A DNA stretch of 64,000 nucleotides from NCBI RefSeq assembly GCF_029227915.1, contig NC_079885.1:9610001-9674000 (forward strand), read 5' to 3'. Numbering within the stretch: the stretch's first letter is position 1; each line of letters begins with the position of its first letter. Positions 23,611-36,649 of this stretch are shown here, one piece after another. The position numbers and the translations under genes are program-made. The notes under the pieces were generated by a model. It had not been told where the DNA came from. It ran no database searches and saw only the letters and a program-made list of their open reading frames with translations. Origin of the DNA: Hydractinia symbiolongicarpus. Lineage: Eukaryota > Cnidaria > Hydrozoa > Anthoathecata > Hydractiniidae.

Positions 23611-26600
23611 GGTAAACATCTAATTAGGTTGCATGACCTCATTAGGTGAGTCGTTTAGTTAGGCGACGTGATGTAGTTTAATTAGGCTACCCGTAGTCTA
23701 ACTAGGCGAACGAAAACTTTCTCTTGTAAATATGTTATTAATCATTGTGTTTTGCACTACAAATAATGGATTTCAGCCATCCACGCCAAAGGAAAAAAAT
23801 GTCGGACAAAAACGTGGTAGTGTTTGACGAAGATTTTAACGTTGTTAAAACAGGATGTGAATCAAAAAGAAACATTACAAAACAAACAAAGTAATTGTTA
23901 CCACATCCATCATAAAAAAACACTTTTTTTGCGTTTTGTGAAAGAATGTCTTCATTAGATTATTGAGTATTTTACTAGGCTGTTTTGTCACGTGATTAAA
24001 AGCAGTAGAATTTTTTTTCTGAAGCGAACTCATATTCCGTAGACAGATTTCCCCCAGATTTTATACGTATGTGCCCATCCAAAGCTATTTTCCGAATATG
24101 TTTTTCCTTATTAGGAATTTTTCGATAGACACCTCTTTGCACAGAATAGCCAGAGGTTTGTTTTGATTGACGATAGAAGTTTGTAGCTGTTAATGTTGAA
24201 GAGTTACATGATTTTGAATTTTAAGTTTGCGATTTTTGTATTGTATGTGTTATTTAAACTTCTATCATATCATTTAGTAAAGTTTAAAGTATGTAGAATT
24301 GTTCTTATCAAATTAATAGTTAGTTAGAAAAAGAAAAAGGAAAAGCTGTCCGATTTAACATTTTTTTGTTGACACTTTTGGATCCCCCTGGCAGAGGGAG
24401 AGCTAACAACAGCTACAAACATGGTGGACTAATTCTCAAAAATAAGTTTATGGGGTTATAACTACTAGTTCACAATAAGAGATGTTCAGTGTTTATAGTT
24501 ATATATATTAATAGCTTAGCTAGTGATAGATATTAAAACAAAGATTTAAGCGACTTTAGGTATTTGGGGTTATATTCTAGTTAGTTAAGCTTTGTGTTTG
24601 CTATTTTATCACTATAATTGCTTCTAGTATGGACGCTAAGGTAATGTCTAGCTAGTTTTCACACCTTGTTTAGTGTTTTTTATAGATTAAATTTGTTTAT
24701 TAAAAATGAAAAATGAACGAGTGGTTAAACTGGTATGTTTCTGTGGGATCAGGGATCAATCATTTACAGCTTTCTCAAGATTTCCAGACAGAGTTTAATG
24801 TTTAAGTAGAGTGTAATTCCTGTAGTTTATTGACAAACATTAAAAGATTAGCCATTATTAAACATTATTAAATTGGGAACAGGGAAAAGTTATGAGCTTA
24901 AGTAAGATGGCTAAAAATGTTAAAAGACCCGAGTATTGTGTACTGTACACTTCTCAACACGATAACGTTTGGAAATTTCCATTGCTTAGGGATTTTGAAA
25001 AGGGAGACTTGATATTGCTGTAGTTTGCTAATTCTGTCGTTAATTCGGTATATATACTAGTTTATGTTCACATGGTATAAATTAGTTTTGTTGATATATA
25101 TTATCTTAATGGGAAAAAGGCTAGTCTATTTTAGTCCATTTAATTCTAGAATATACATGCCACTCTGCCTATATGCTTTTCTATTACTAACAAGAACTTG
25201 ACTTCAAATATCTTGGCCCAACATCTAAATGCCGTGGTTGTACAGTTAAACGTGTTTACATACTTTGTAAAAAAGGGTATTTCTGGTATGACTATAAAAT
25301 GCTTATAATTATGTCAATGACTTTATAATAAAGTTTTTATTTAGCTTAATTTTATGATTTTGATATTTGTTTCTTTCTGGATTTTTGCCCACCTCTCTCT
25401 ACAGTATTTAACAGTCTGGTCTGCAAAACATCAATAACTTTTTGTATTTTAATTTACTGTTTTTATCAAAATTCTGTTAATTAACCTATACAAACTTTGT
25501 GGATGGCTTATATACTTGGTTTCTTTTATTGATCTGTAAATTGATCTGTAAATTACACATATTTATCACATGATATTTTTTTTAGTTTTAATTACTGTTT
25601 TATCATGGTTCTGTTTGTTTTTAATTTAATCCAACTTCGCCAATGGCTTATTTAAAACTGGTTTCTTTTTAGTTTAACCCCCGTCTTTTTCTATTTAACA
25701 GTCCGGTCGGTAGAATACACACCTTATCGCATGATATTTTTTGTAGTTTTAATTACTACTTTATCACAGCAATTTAATGCAACTTCGCCAATGACTTATT
25801 TATAACTTGTTTCTTTTTAGTTTTACCCCCGTCTTTCTCTATTTAACTGTCTGGTCTGTAAAATACACATATTATCACATCATCCATATTTTGTAATTTT
25901 AATTATATACTGTTTTATCAAAGTTCTGTTTTTTTATTAATTTACTACAACTTCGCCAATGGCTTATTTATTACTGCTTTCTTTTTAGCTTTACCCCTGT
26001 CTTTCTCTGTTAACAGTCTGGCCTGTAAAATAGACATTGTATCACGTGATAATTTTGTAGGTTTTCTTCTTTTAAGTTTAGTGAGGTTTATAGTGACTTA
26101 TTTCTAGTGACGGGATAGGATTACTCTTCGTTTTCATGTTAGTTTTTTACCGTTATTTTACCAATGTTTTGTATATTTTACCATATATGGAAGAAGTAAA
26201 AATGGCGGCAAAATGACATCAGATATAAAAAAAAAATTGCAAATGTCTTTCTTAGCATAAATTCTACCAACCCTAAAATTTTCATTCTATAATGTTTAGT
26301 TATACCAAAGTTATTGTACATGTAGCGAAGGTCTCAAAATGAGTTTAAAAACAGTCGTTCTGGTTCCAAAAATGTTCTACTTGGAATGCAATTACTTTTT
26401 CTAATTTTTGCTACCAATTACGCATACTAAAATAGCCATAAATTTTAAACTATTTATCGTAGAAGGAAGTTTGACCCCTCATTGCATTTGAAGCGGCCCA
26501 GAAAATAAGAACATTATAGACTCTTACGCAAAGCCTAAAAGCTCCTGAAAGTGCCTAATTTTACTATCGTCACCTAAATAGGCGACGCTTAACCTAATTA

Positions 26601-26865
26601 GGTTATATATATATTTCATTTTAACATAATTCTTACTTGCGCGAACATATCGAGGCACGAGTGACAATTTTGGAACCATCATGGTCGCGTAGACTATCTA
26701 TTCTGAACAAAGAGTCTCTGCGATTTTTTCTTAGGAATGTGTGAAAAGCATTTAAATATTGTAATGTCTTAACTAGGTTACATGTGGCCTAACTAGGCTA
26801 CGATGAGTCACCTAAATAGGTGCTGTGCCCTAATTAGCCTACCGTCACCTAATTAAGTGTTTACC
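23611..26865. mobile_element. Candidate DNA transposon with palindrome-rich ends
   Basis: The left end GGTAAACATCTAATTAGGTT (23,611-23,630) resembles the reverse complement of the right end, GGTAAACACTTAATTAGGTG (26,846-26,865). Inward from each end the decamer CCTAATTAGG and close variants recur, about five times on the left (23,618-23,707) and seven on the right (26,572-26,856). No target-site duplication and no transposase frame could be identified, so the call rests on the ends alone. The interior contains the tandem array at 25,370-26,060. Confidence 0.5.
25370..26060 (+). repeat. Tandem array of about 140-170-bp units, at least four
   Basis: The phrases AACTTCGCCAATGGCTTATT (25,633, 25,781 and 25,949, plus a diverged version at about 25,492) and GTCTTTCTCTATTTAACAGT..GGTCTGTAAAATA recur in fixed order. 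The unit length varies (141, 148 and 168 bp). No open frame spans it. Confidence 0.8.
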
Positions 26866-27399
26866 AACTGTTGTACACTGTACGTCCATTTTTCAAATCC
26901 TTTTTGCACATGCGCACACAACCTGTGCAAAACACAAACATTGAAACTTGTCTATAGAAATACCTCCATAAGCAACAAAATTTTAAAGAATTGAAAACTA
27001 TAGACACACTTGGCATACCACCAAGAAGGGTAAAAAGCTTAGGCTAGCTAGCGATCCTGGAATTCTGGATTTTGTCCAAAAAATATTTGACCATGATTCT
27101 ACTTTCCACATTTTCCCCTGGAAACACTAGATTTATTGTGATACAGTAAATTTTTTCTCCAAACTTAACCAGCTAAAGCTAGCTTATAGCTACAACCAGC
27201 TAGCTTCCTCATACTGCTGGCTACTTTTAGAGAGGGGGGCTACGCATGCATCTTTTTTACACTGACATTTTTCAACCAGAGAAAGGATGAGCATATAAAT
27301 GCTTTTGACATGTTTTAAAAAACAAAACAGAGAATTTCTGAGAAATCTTACTATAGCTGGAACGGAAGAGAACCGAGAGAGATAATGTGTAAGGATCGA

Positions 27400-27780
27400 T
27401 CACGGGACGCAAGGACTTACTAGACAACTGTTTCCACTTCTCCGCTACCATTTTATTGGATCTCCCTCTTTGGGCTTGAATTTGGCTTTAAGAACCCCGG
27501 AAGAATCCGTGAGATGCCCGTCTCCCCGTGGCATTTTTTCCCAGGTAGTGATGTATTCCATCATAAAAAATAAAGGCTCAGCGGCGGCGCCACAATTTCC
27601 AAAGTGGGAGGGCTTAAGCATAGTTGTAGATTTTGAGATTTTAGTGGACTTCAACGAGCGAAGCGAGTTGCCGAAACGGCTGTGTTCGCAGGGGAGGTTG
27701 TAAGCCCCTTTGGGGTGGTCCAGGGGGCTAACGCCAGAAGTCAACGCATATTTAGAGTCCTAAAACACGTAAAACGGATA
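27400..27780. other. GC-rich block of unknown origin
   Basis: A conspicuous GC-rich island in AT-rich sequence, containing GGCGGCGCCACAATTTCC, GAGCGAAGCGAG and CCCCTTTGGGGTGGTCCAGG. A 99-codon minus-strand frame and a 77-codon plus-strand frame overlap fully. Neither shows a domain I recognise and both are probably accidental. The composition resembles repeat ends seen in cnidarian genomes, but that is recollection only. Confidence 0.35.
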
Positions 27781-28685
27781 TATTTAGCGAGACAACCTGC
27801 AGATTCTCTGGTTGGATAACATAAATTTTCATGCAGTGATAGAGACACTTATTGGCAGAAAATAAAAAATTATTACTTTAGCAAAAAAGTGGCGCGCCGA
27901 TCCTGAGGCTTCACACATACCGATATGTCTTTGTATATTGTCAGCATACACTAAAACATAACACGTGCTAGAAAATTATTGAAAATTTTATTCACAATTA
28001 ATATAATTGATCGAATTTTTAGAGCAAAATCAACTAACGTAAACAATTTGGTTTTAGAAAGAAAATAAACGCAAAGTTTGTTGCAACTTTTTTCTTTGAC
28101 ATAATTAGAAAGAATATGGACAATCATGGATTCTCACGTAACAGCTTCTTTTAACCCAAAAGTAACTATACAACTGCTAAGTCCTCTATCACTAGTAGAG
28201 GACCCGAAACAACTTCCTTGACAACGGCATAAAAACTCTTTTAACATTTGCTCAATTCAAACGGAAACTAAAACAGAAACTATTAACTACTGACATAAAC
28301 AACATCTTTTTTGGATAAAAAAATCGCATGGCATCCTTGCTAACCTTAAGTTTTAGGGGCTTGGTGATAAGACTACTACAGTATTCTTTTTGCTCCTGCC
28401 ATTTTTAATTGCTTTAGCTGCACCTAAGGATATCCAATCACTTATTTCTAGATTCTACAATATAACAGCTTGTATTTAACCGGTTTTGTATTTACTTTTA
28501 GGAAAAAATGTGAATTCTTTAACGGTGAAATAACAAAATAAAATGGATTATACGAAATCTATGGGACAATGAAGAGCTAGCTGGTGCCATTTTCATAGAT
28601 CTTAGGAAATCGCATCAAAATAATAACGTTCCAAAGAAATTTAATGGTTGTTTGATGGTGTCATAAACCCGTCTTTTGTTTTGAA

Positions 28686-28825
28686 ACGGGTCTTTGACCC
28701 AGCTTTTGGAAATTGACTTAAATTTGGTCCAAAGTGGTCCCAAGCTACACGCGCGGTGAAAATAACGGACGTCGCCACTTCGTTTCCCACCAAGTTATTT
28801 GGCCCCAAAGTCAAACGAGTGTATT
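28686..28825. repeat. Dispersed repeat family 1, copy
   Basis: TTTGACCCAGCTTTTGGAAA, AATTTGGTCCAAAGTGGTCC, GACGTCGCCACTTCGTTTCC and CAAGTTATTTGGCCCCAAAG recur from the family at 2,990 and 18,976. The rest of 26,866-29,688 apart from this and the GC-rich block shows nothing recognisable. Confidence 0.65.
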
Positions 28826-29688
28826 ATGGCTTCGTTATTTTTTTTTTCTTTTTAACTCGGGCTCCTAGATTTTCTGGTACCCAGACTATTAGAAAGTTAT
28901 AAACGGAGAGATACTTTGCTAGAGGAAGTTTACACATCCAGTTTTTTTGTGGCAAAAACATTTCATTTCTTAACTATATTTATGATTATTCTTGTTACAT
29001 AAGGCAATAGTGTCTATTTTACAGGGATGAACTCATCCTTGGATAAATGAATATTTCACCAGCCCAAATTTGTACAAAATGTAAAGAGAGATGATGAGAC
29101 CGCAGGTGGGACAAACTTGAGGTTGGGAAAGAATTTTTATGTAACCTCGTCCATCACCAATTCGTTTCTCCATTAAACATCTTGCGAAATTCTTATTATC
29201 TGTTGTTTCAAAACATTTTCAAACGTCAGCACAACGTAATCCATATAAATAGACAATACTATTCTTGTCTTATACTTGTTTTTCTCCAGGTTATAGTTAC
29301 TCGAAATTGCCGTGCAAAACTAAATACTTAATACATTTATTATCATAAAATTATGAAAACTAAAATTACTTTCAACTTAATAAAAAATAAGTATAAACTA
29401 CACACTCAAAAATAATAAAAACAACACAACTAAGAAATACAATAAATCTCTAAGTTCCACAAGATTAGTTCCAAACTTTTCAAGTTTCATTTTTTTTAAA
29501 TCTATATATTTCTTTACATCGACATTACATCTATTCGTCAGAAAATTTATAATATGAAAGTATATAAATTAAATTAAAAACGGTTAAATATAGTATAATT
29601 CAAGCGTTAAAGAAGAAAAAACGACATTGGTGGAGGGGGGAGAGGGGTAAATTAAATAGACTAAAAACAAACAAGCAAACAATTTTGT

Positions 29689-32065
29689 TTACACATCTAC
29701 GTGAGCATGCATACTACGGACATGCACGTATTGAGCGCCAGCCCCAGGTGTATTGTGTATAACCACATATCTTCCAGACAAGAGATCACTGCATTCCACC
29801 AATATTTCAACTTCCCCGTAGGGAGGGAGCAACGAACACATTGTATTGCCTGTATTCGCATTTGTGTTACCAATACTTATTTGTTGATTGGCGCCAGACG
29901 AGTATATCTTTATTGTGACGAACCTCACTAACTTTTCCATTCCGATATCTAACGAGATGAAGGCGTCCACCCTGCTCACCGTATGAGGAAACGTTCCTGA
30001 ATTACCATCAGTTAGTGTCCCAGCGTCGTGAGAGGAACTTAAAGGTGCTGGAGCTACAGAAACTGTTCCAATCATTCCTTGAAATTGACCACCTTAAATG
30101 TAAAAAATACTTTGATCCAGTTTTTGTAATGTAGTTGAAACCAATTATATAACTTACGCAACAACAAAGGTTTTTTCAATAAACAAATGTCAGAATCATT
30201 CCAGTGACCAGAAATATTTCTTCTAAATTGGAGTTACTTGAAATAGGAAGTGTATCTATTTGTAAATACAAGCAAATCTTTTTTTTCTAGTTAGAAATTG
30301 AACGTATTGGTGGATGAAAGTAACCTCTTAGAATTTAGAGCTCTTCCTATAAACATTTCGAGCAGAAAACGTTTTAGGCATGCGTATTGGTATTTTTTAA
30401 TTTTTTCTGTTCTTTCTTATTTCAGTGTATGTAGAAATATTTCAACTCGTATTCGAAATCGAGAAAAAAATATTTTTGCCTAATCAGAAGGTGTAGAAAT
30501 TGCTAATATGGCAATATTGTATAATATTTTTTCAGAAACTTTATAAAATATAACAACTTGAATAAACCTTTTAAAGGGGCCATAAAACGGCTGTTGGTTT
30601 TCGACTTTACTGATTTACACAAAGTTCGAGCTAATGGCGGTAGAAACGTCTGATGCTCTGAAGTAAAATTTTCCTAGGTTAAAGGGTCGTGTAATAGAAG
30701 AAGCGACAAGGCAAGAAGGTTTGAGTCTATACACAAAAAATTAAGCAAGATGATGTGTCCTTTAGAATGTTTTTTGCTTTTTTATATTGATAACAATAAA
30801 AACTTACTGATGCACTTGTATCCAGGACTTTCGCATATATCCTCACAAGCTGAACTGAAGTGACAAGGTGCTAAAGATCGACACACTGGACCTCTCTAAA
30901 AAGAAGTATATTAGTACTTTGCAAAGGCCACAAAATTTTATGTTTTTCTGTAATAATAGATTTATCTAGTAACCGCCTAGTAATCTTAGCTAACTTGTGT
31001 GTGTGAATCACAAAATATCCACGACATTTTTATTTGTGAGCCAAAATGTTTATAAATGTAATATAAAGTCACTTCTCTAAATAACGGACACTTAAGTGAT
31101 TACATCAACTAAGCAAAATTGATTATGATGGGTTATCTAGTTACCCGTCTAAAGTTTCTTAAAGCCTGTTACCTGTCGAAATTAGGCGGGGAAATGACAC
31201 CCTCCAACTAACAGAAACCTCGGGAAAAAAGTGAGTGCGTTAATTATGTCCACTGATTGGAAAGCCGAATTTGAAAAATCGCGAAACTGCAAATGTGCAG
31301 AATTAAAAAGTCTTTTTTTAAGATTTTTTTTTGGCTTTTTCTTGCTAGAGTCTCGCTAGAATTTACCTCTTCAGCAGTATCTTACTGCTTGAACTAAGAA
31401 GGTGGCAAATACTGATATTTTCTACTTCTAAATTCACACTGTTTGAAGGTAGCACTAACCCTTTTTCAGCTTTACAAACAGCCATATGATTTACTTAACT
31501 AAAGGTGTAGTTACACAAGACAAGTTTAGACAGTGGGAGGCGTTAATTAAGCTTGTATAAAGAATTAGAAAAGTTCGTGTCTAATCAAAGCACCCATAAC
31601 ACTAGAAAAAAACACAAAACAGAAGAATATTCACACCAAGGAAGTGCAATATGCTTACCATGTGGTAAAGTCTCCTATCTGAGCCTGAATATGCTTATGA
31701 ACAAAGGTACGTCCCCTTTGGATTGATTATAAACTAACAAATAATTACATACGTTTGGTGTGCCATAGCTTGTTGAGTAGAATTTCCAACCAGATGCACT
31801 TTGTTCTGTGCCAGAATTGATTGTTAACAGCTCACACGATGTGTTATCCATTTTATGGTTGAAATAAGCGCAAGCATCGCGTGAGAGACACAACAAAGCG
31901 CAATCACGCGCTATGACATCTGCATGTGTTTCGAACACCGCGCCTGCATATCTTATATCTGGTTTCATGACTGTGAAGTTTGCATGACGCTTGCACGGCA
32001 ATCTCGTGATGTATGCGACACAAGGCGTGATCCAGAGAAGTGTGATATAAGCGATGTAACAAGTT
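29689..32065 (-). CDS. Secreted PAN/apple + EGF-like + F-type-lectin-like protein
   Basis: An extracellular protein, probably a carbohydrate- or protein-binding lectin-like factor. Three exons splice in phase: 31,753-32,065, 30,808-30,895 and 29,689-30,092 (stop at 29,689). Exon 1 begins with a hydrophobic run (ACTLOK-free; YIAYITLLWITPCVAYI), consistent with a signal peptide. It then has a PAN/apple module with paired cysteines (DCALLC, SCELL) and GWKFYSTSYG. Exon 2 encodes a short EGF-like segment (VCRSLAPCHFSSACEDIC, then ESPGYKC) lacking the usual last C-x-C part. Exon 3 is a galactose-binding-like, fucolectin-type module (LTDGNSGTFPHTVS, FISLDIGMEKLVRFVTIKIY, ECSDLLSGRYVVIHN). About 267 residues are seen. 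The initiating Met must lie in an upstream exon that I could not place. The function is inferred from the domains only. Confidence 0.8.
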
Positions 32066-34610
32066 CTAAAATAAGTTTATGGGAATGATTCATTTTTGCG
32101 TGAACAGAAAAGTTATTTTTAATCATGGCATTTACATCCATATATAATAATTTTTAATAAAATTTTTGCATTGGTTAAGCTATTGTAGAAAACCTTTTTC
32201 TGTTCTGAACTATCATCCGAAAATCTTGTCCAGGCTTTTTGTTTTATGATCAGCAACCTTAAGAATATGGAGGAACTGGTAAACAATAACTTGTGTAAGT
32301 AAAGAGAAAGCAAACTTAATTATACCTCTAGTGAGTGCACACGAGAAAGAAAAACACCATGAGCAGATACAATATGTACAATTACAAGTTTCAAACCGCG
32401 TGGTAAAGACTAAAGATGAATTTCGATTGGCGTGGTAGCCTAAGTAAAAGCTTAAAGCAAGTGAATATCGTCTTTTCTAAGTCAATAGGCAAGTAACAGT
32501 TAGGCTTGCTAAAGAGAGATTATGAACAATATTCAACCTCATACAACAACCTTGTGTTGCCTATATGAAAAAAAAAACATTGCATAAAATGTGTGAATTT
32601 ACCTTCCCATTCTCAATGCCGTTCTTTTTTTCTTTTAATTTTTTTAAACACTTTCCAACACAACCTTGTACTTCCGTTCAAAATCGTTTGTGTATCATTG
32701 ATAGCGTGGCAACAAATATTAATAATTTTAAATTATAAACGTATGTTTATAATTTATAACGAATCACTACTAATTATGAAACGACATGCTGCGTTTAACC
32801 CTATTCGATCCGGGTTTTTACTGAGTTTTCATATTTATTTATCGGCCACCCACGAGCTAAATTTTTAGGTCCCATACCTCTCAGAGCCTAGATATTGGCT
32901 ATTACTCAAAAGTACCCCTTAAAAATCTCTATGAAATCCTTATAATCGGGGAAATACAATCACTGGTTAAAATTACCCTCAGGACTTGAAACTTACATCA
33001 CAACTTTTTTCTTCATCTAGCAGAATCATTCTATAAATTTCGATCACGTGATTATTCCAATTTATTGATTTTTTGGATTTTACCATAAAATCGGGAAAAA
33101 ACGGATTTTTTTGCGCAATTTTTTGCCTTTTTTTAATGCGAACTATATAAAAACGGACGGTTTAATAACTCCTATTTGGCTGTTAAAATCTTTAAAAAGA
33201 GTGTAAAAATTCGCTCTAGAACTAAATTAATTGAACATAATCTGATATTAAACACTTTTTAAGCTTTCTATGATGTCACAGATAAAGTGCTAGCATAAGC
33301 AATAATTTATTGTCAACATTTCGGCGCACTATGCATGTCCCAAGCGTGACCTAACTTGGACAAACCTGGTTTTAACAAACTCGAAAAGTCCTGGATTTAG
33401 TAAGGGTAAAGTGTTTCGTTATGCGTTAAAGATTAACGAATATTAATAAGTATTGATCAATTTCACATTTTAAATTTTAATAACTATTCGTAGTGGTTTT
33501 ACTTCCTGTTGTTATAAACGGTGAAACACAACCTCGTCCCCAGGGCATCTTGTATCTTTTCTGACTTCGAAAGTTTGACTTTGTCGATTTTTGCAAATAA
33601 AGTGAATTTAAGCAATTTTGTGGAACATTAGTGCAACAAAGTTTAGACATATCCAAAAGTTTAATGAATCACAAATTAAAAGTTTTTTAAATTACTGTGG
33701 ATTTGATAAAGTTATGGCGACATCAGCAATTCTTTGACTACGTCGTCACTCAAGTTCTGGGCAACCAAGAAGATCCTAGACCAGGCTTTTCAATTATGCA
33801 TTCTGATAGGTTTTTTTAATTTTCAGTTGTTTCATAGAAGAATTAATTTATGCGTAAAATTAGGGATTGCGACGAAAAAGAAAAACATGTACACTGATGT
33901 TGGAGCAGTTTGTAACAGAACGTTCAAACTGTTTTTATTGGATTTAGTTTTGTGGAGAAAGAAATATTTGGTATTTTTACCATAAGTTTTCGTAAAGAAA
34001 AAGTTTCAAAGCATTCAGTTTTATTTTTAGAAAGTTTTAAATTAGGTTTTTGTTTTCCTCACAATGCAGTGCTGGACCAGTTGGCTTACAATTAGGGACA
34101 ACCGCAAATTAGACTATCACGCGAAATTAGGATAGTAGCTTAGCTATGAGACCATCTCCTATTTAGAAGATCCATTTTTCTTCTTTTACAATTATCTTGA
34201 CAACCACTTCTAGCCGCACAATCATTTAAAGAGTTTGATTGCTTGTTTGGTCATCTTTGTTCCAGCAAAATTTTGTATAGTTTGCTTTTGACGTATAAAT
34301 TATGCGTCAAAAGTCTTGGATCTGGTTATTAGGCGAGAAGTAGACTATATAGACGTTGCGCAGCAATGTTGAAATTATACCGCGGGAAATTCAGCCCCTT
34401 TCCAGACGCAACTGCGTCAAAATGCCTGATTAAACAACAAGTAAAAATGTTGCCTAGCGTTGAACAACCGGTGGAGCAATTAATAAAAACGGTAGACTGT
34501 ACCAGACATTCAGGTGGAGCGATTTAGTGCAGGTATGCAGCATGTTGTAAATCGAGTATAGCGCACAGAGTATTATGGTGTTTCAGAATAATATATTATT
34601 CCTGTGCATT
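32066..34610. other. Gene-free stretch
   Basis: It should contain the missing first exon and promoter of the PAN-domain gene on the minus strand. The short frames here show no domain or codon pattern worth calling. The block at about 32,870-33,100 has a distinct low-AT character and may be an old repeat. Confidence 0.4.
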
Positions 34611-34619
34611 TAGCTGGAA

Positions 34620-35430
34620 TAAAAACATAGTTTTCAACCCGTTGTTACCCCTTCATAGCAACAACAGCTGGCCAAGTTTTTTTATTTGTCGGAAATTGTT
34701 CCCAATAAAAGTTTAAAAATGAATGTTGCTCTGGGTGCATAGTCAGGTAAACATCCATATATGTACTAAAAACAAACGTTATAACAACTTGGCTTAAATA
34801 GAAACAGGAAACATCCAATCCTAACACTAGGCTAAGCTCTTAGTACAGGTATATCGCGTCACACTTCCGTATAGGCATTTTACCCTGTTCCAAAAAAATA
34901 TATATCCTAACTTCATGATAAATAAAAAGACAGTTTGCAGCTAAAATCATCACTCAGCAATTTTATCTTGTGGAATAGTTTTTGTAAAATTCGAAAATAA
35001 AAACACAGTTTACAACCTGTTTTTACACTTTTAAAAAAGCAAAAATAATAGTGCAACTTTGTTTTACTTTGCGGAAAAGTTTCCGTAAAACTTCAAAAAG
35101 TAATCGTGACACCGGGATGAGCGCTTAGTACAGGTAAACCATCTTGTATTTTCGTATAGGCGTAATACCCTTTTCGAAAAAACTTTATTGCAACTTCGAT
35201 TCATATAAAAATACAGGAAAAGCCTTCTGCTACCTTATCCAGCTTAAACACATTACACAGCTCTTTAAGATAAACCTTGAGGACGAGAATAGCTAAAAAA
35301 TAACTCAGCCATTTTATTTGTAGAATAAGTTTTAACAGTAATAAAAGGAATATAGCTACCTTACTGCATTTAGTATAAAAATTATTGAGTAAGAGTTTTG
35401 GTGTAGCTAAACTGCATTTTGCTACGTTCA
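34620..35430. repeat. Diverged direct repeats, about 290-bp period
   Basis: CTTAGTACAGGTA..CGTATAGGC-TTTACCC (34,837-34,890) recurs as CTTAGTACAGGTAAACC..CGTATAGGCGTAATACCC (35,126-35,172). A preceding segment (ACA-TTT-CAACC-GTT) also recurs (about 34,627 and 35,007). At least two and perhaps three units are present; none is coding. Confidence 0.6.
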
Positions 35431-35689
35431 TTTTTAACCAGATATAAATAAAGAACTAGCTATATAGTTTCAAACCAAAACATAAAAAAATAATTTTGGT
35501 TAGGATAAGAAGTTCTTATAGCTAGCCGAATAAAAACTTCACAAGATTAGCAATAAATTAGCTAGTTAGCTTGCTAGAGCTTGACATAACCATGCTCCCA
35601 ATTTTACCAATAACTATTCTTTTTACTTAATAAGTAAAACATATAACAAAATGAAATATTTTAAACCCTCAGTTTTTCAAGGACGAGAA

Positions 35690-35895
35690 AGATAAAAAAA
35701 AGCCGCTGCTACTATTTTGCGTGACAGTCAGACACGGACGTAAACGGGTATTATAATATAGACTAGCCGGTACCCAGTGGAAAAAAACACGGGGCCGCAC
35801 GTCCTTTATGTAACGCATATTTCGTGTTTCCGTAGCACAACGTTTTTCTTGCGCACAAACAGACGGAATACGGCTATTATTAAAGAGATTCAAAA
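35690..35895. repeat. Dispersed repeat family 2, copy a
   Basis: Shares with 59,240-59,510 the order ATTTTGC-TGACAG-CAGAC, GGTATTATAATATAGACTAG, CC-GTGGAAAAA-CACGGGG, CGTCCTTTA, TTTCGTGTTTCCG and GACGG-ATACGGCTATTATTAAAG. A partial copy starts the duplication at 3,270. Confidence 0.8.
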
Positions 35896-36649
35896 GGTTT
35901 TATTCTCTAGAATTAGTGTAGAATACGCCTCACAGAAATAATCTCGGTCTCACGTTGTAACATGTTTTATAAGCGAAGGCAGAATCAACTTTCAGGTATT
36001 CAATATCACGCAATTGTATAAATTTTAAAAATGAACGAAGCTTCGGGTAATAATCTGGAAGAAACTGCTAACAGCAGTTAATCCGCTCCACCACCGTTAA
36101 ACGGAATGGAACAGTTTGACCTGATCAAATGCTTCTTGGAACAGAAACAAGAATTCGAAACAAAACTGCAATAAAAGGGTAAATCGAAAAACATAAAGGT
36201 TTCATTAATTAATTTCGACTTGGATAAACCTCAAAAGATTAGCAATAAACTAGACTGGTTAGCTAGTTTGCCAGAGCTAAAATTAGCCACGCTCCCTCAA
36301 AATCTACGTTTGTAGCCATCTTATAATTTGTTTGTTTAAAATCCTTTAGTACATAGCTAGAAAACGTGACAATAATATTATCTTAACATGCAAAAGATAT
36401 AAAAAGCACAATACAAAGTTTAGAAGGTCAAAAAGATCAAACTTTCAAAATGGCTACCGTTACAAAAAGATCGTCCACCAAGCACGCCGTCAGAACTTTG
36501 AAGAGTACGATCGTTCATAATTAACATGGTGTTAGTGATATTTTACGATTTTAATTTTTTTTTTTTTTTTTTTGTTTCTGATAAAAAAAATTTAAAATAG
36601 AAACAAATAGCATACCAACCTTTAACAAAATAAAATTGCACCTAAATGT

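Noticed and set aside
32342-32376. ATG followed by a hydrophobic run (MVFFFLVC) as first exon of the PAN-domain gene
   Set aside because: An in-frame TAG occurs before the only good donor, so it cannot join the next exon in phase.
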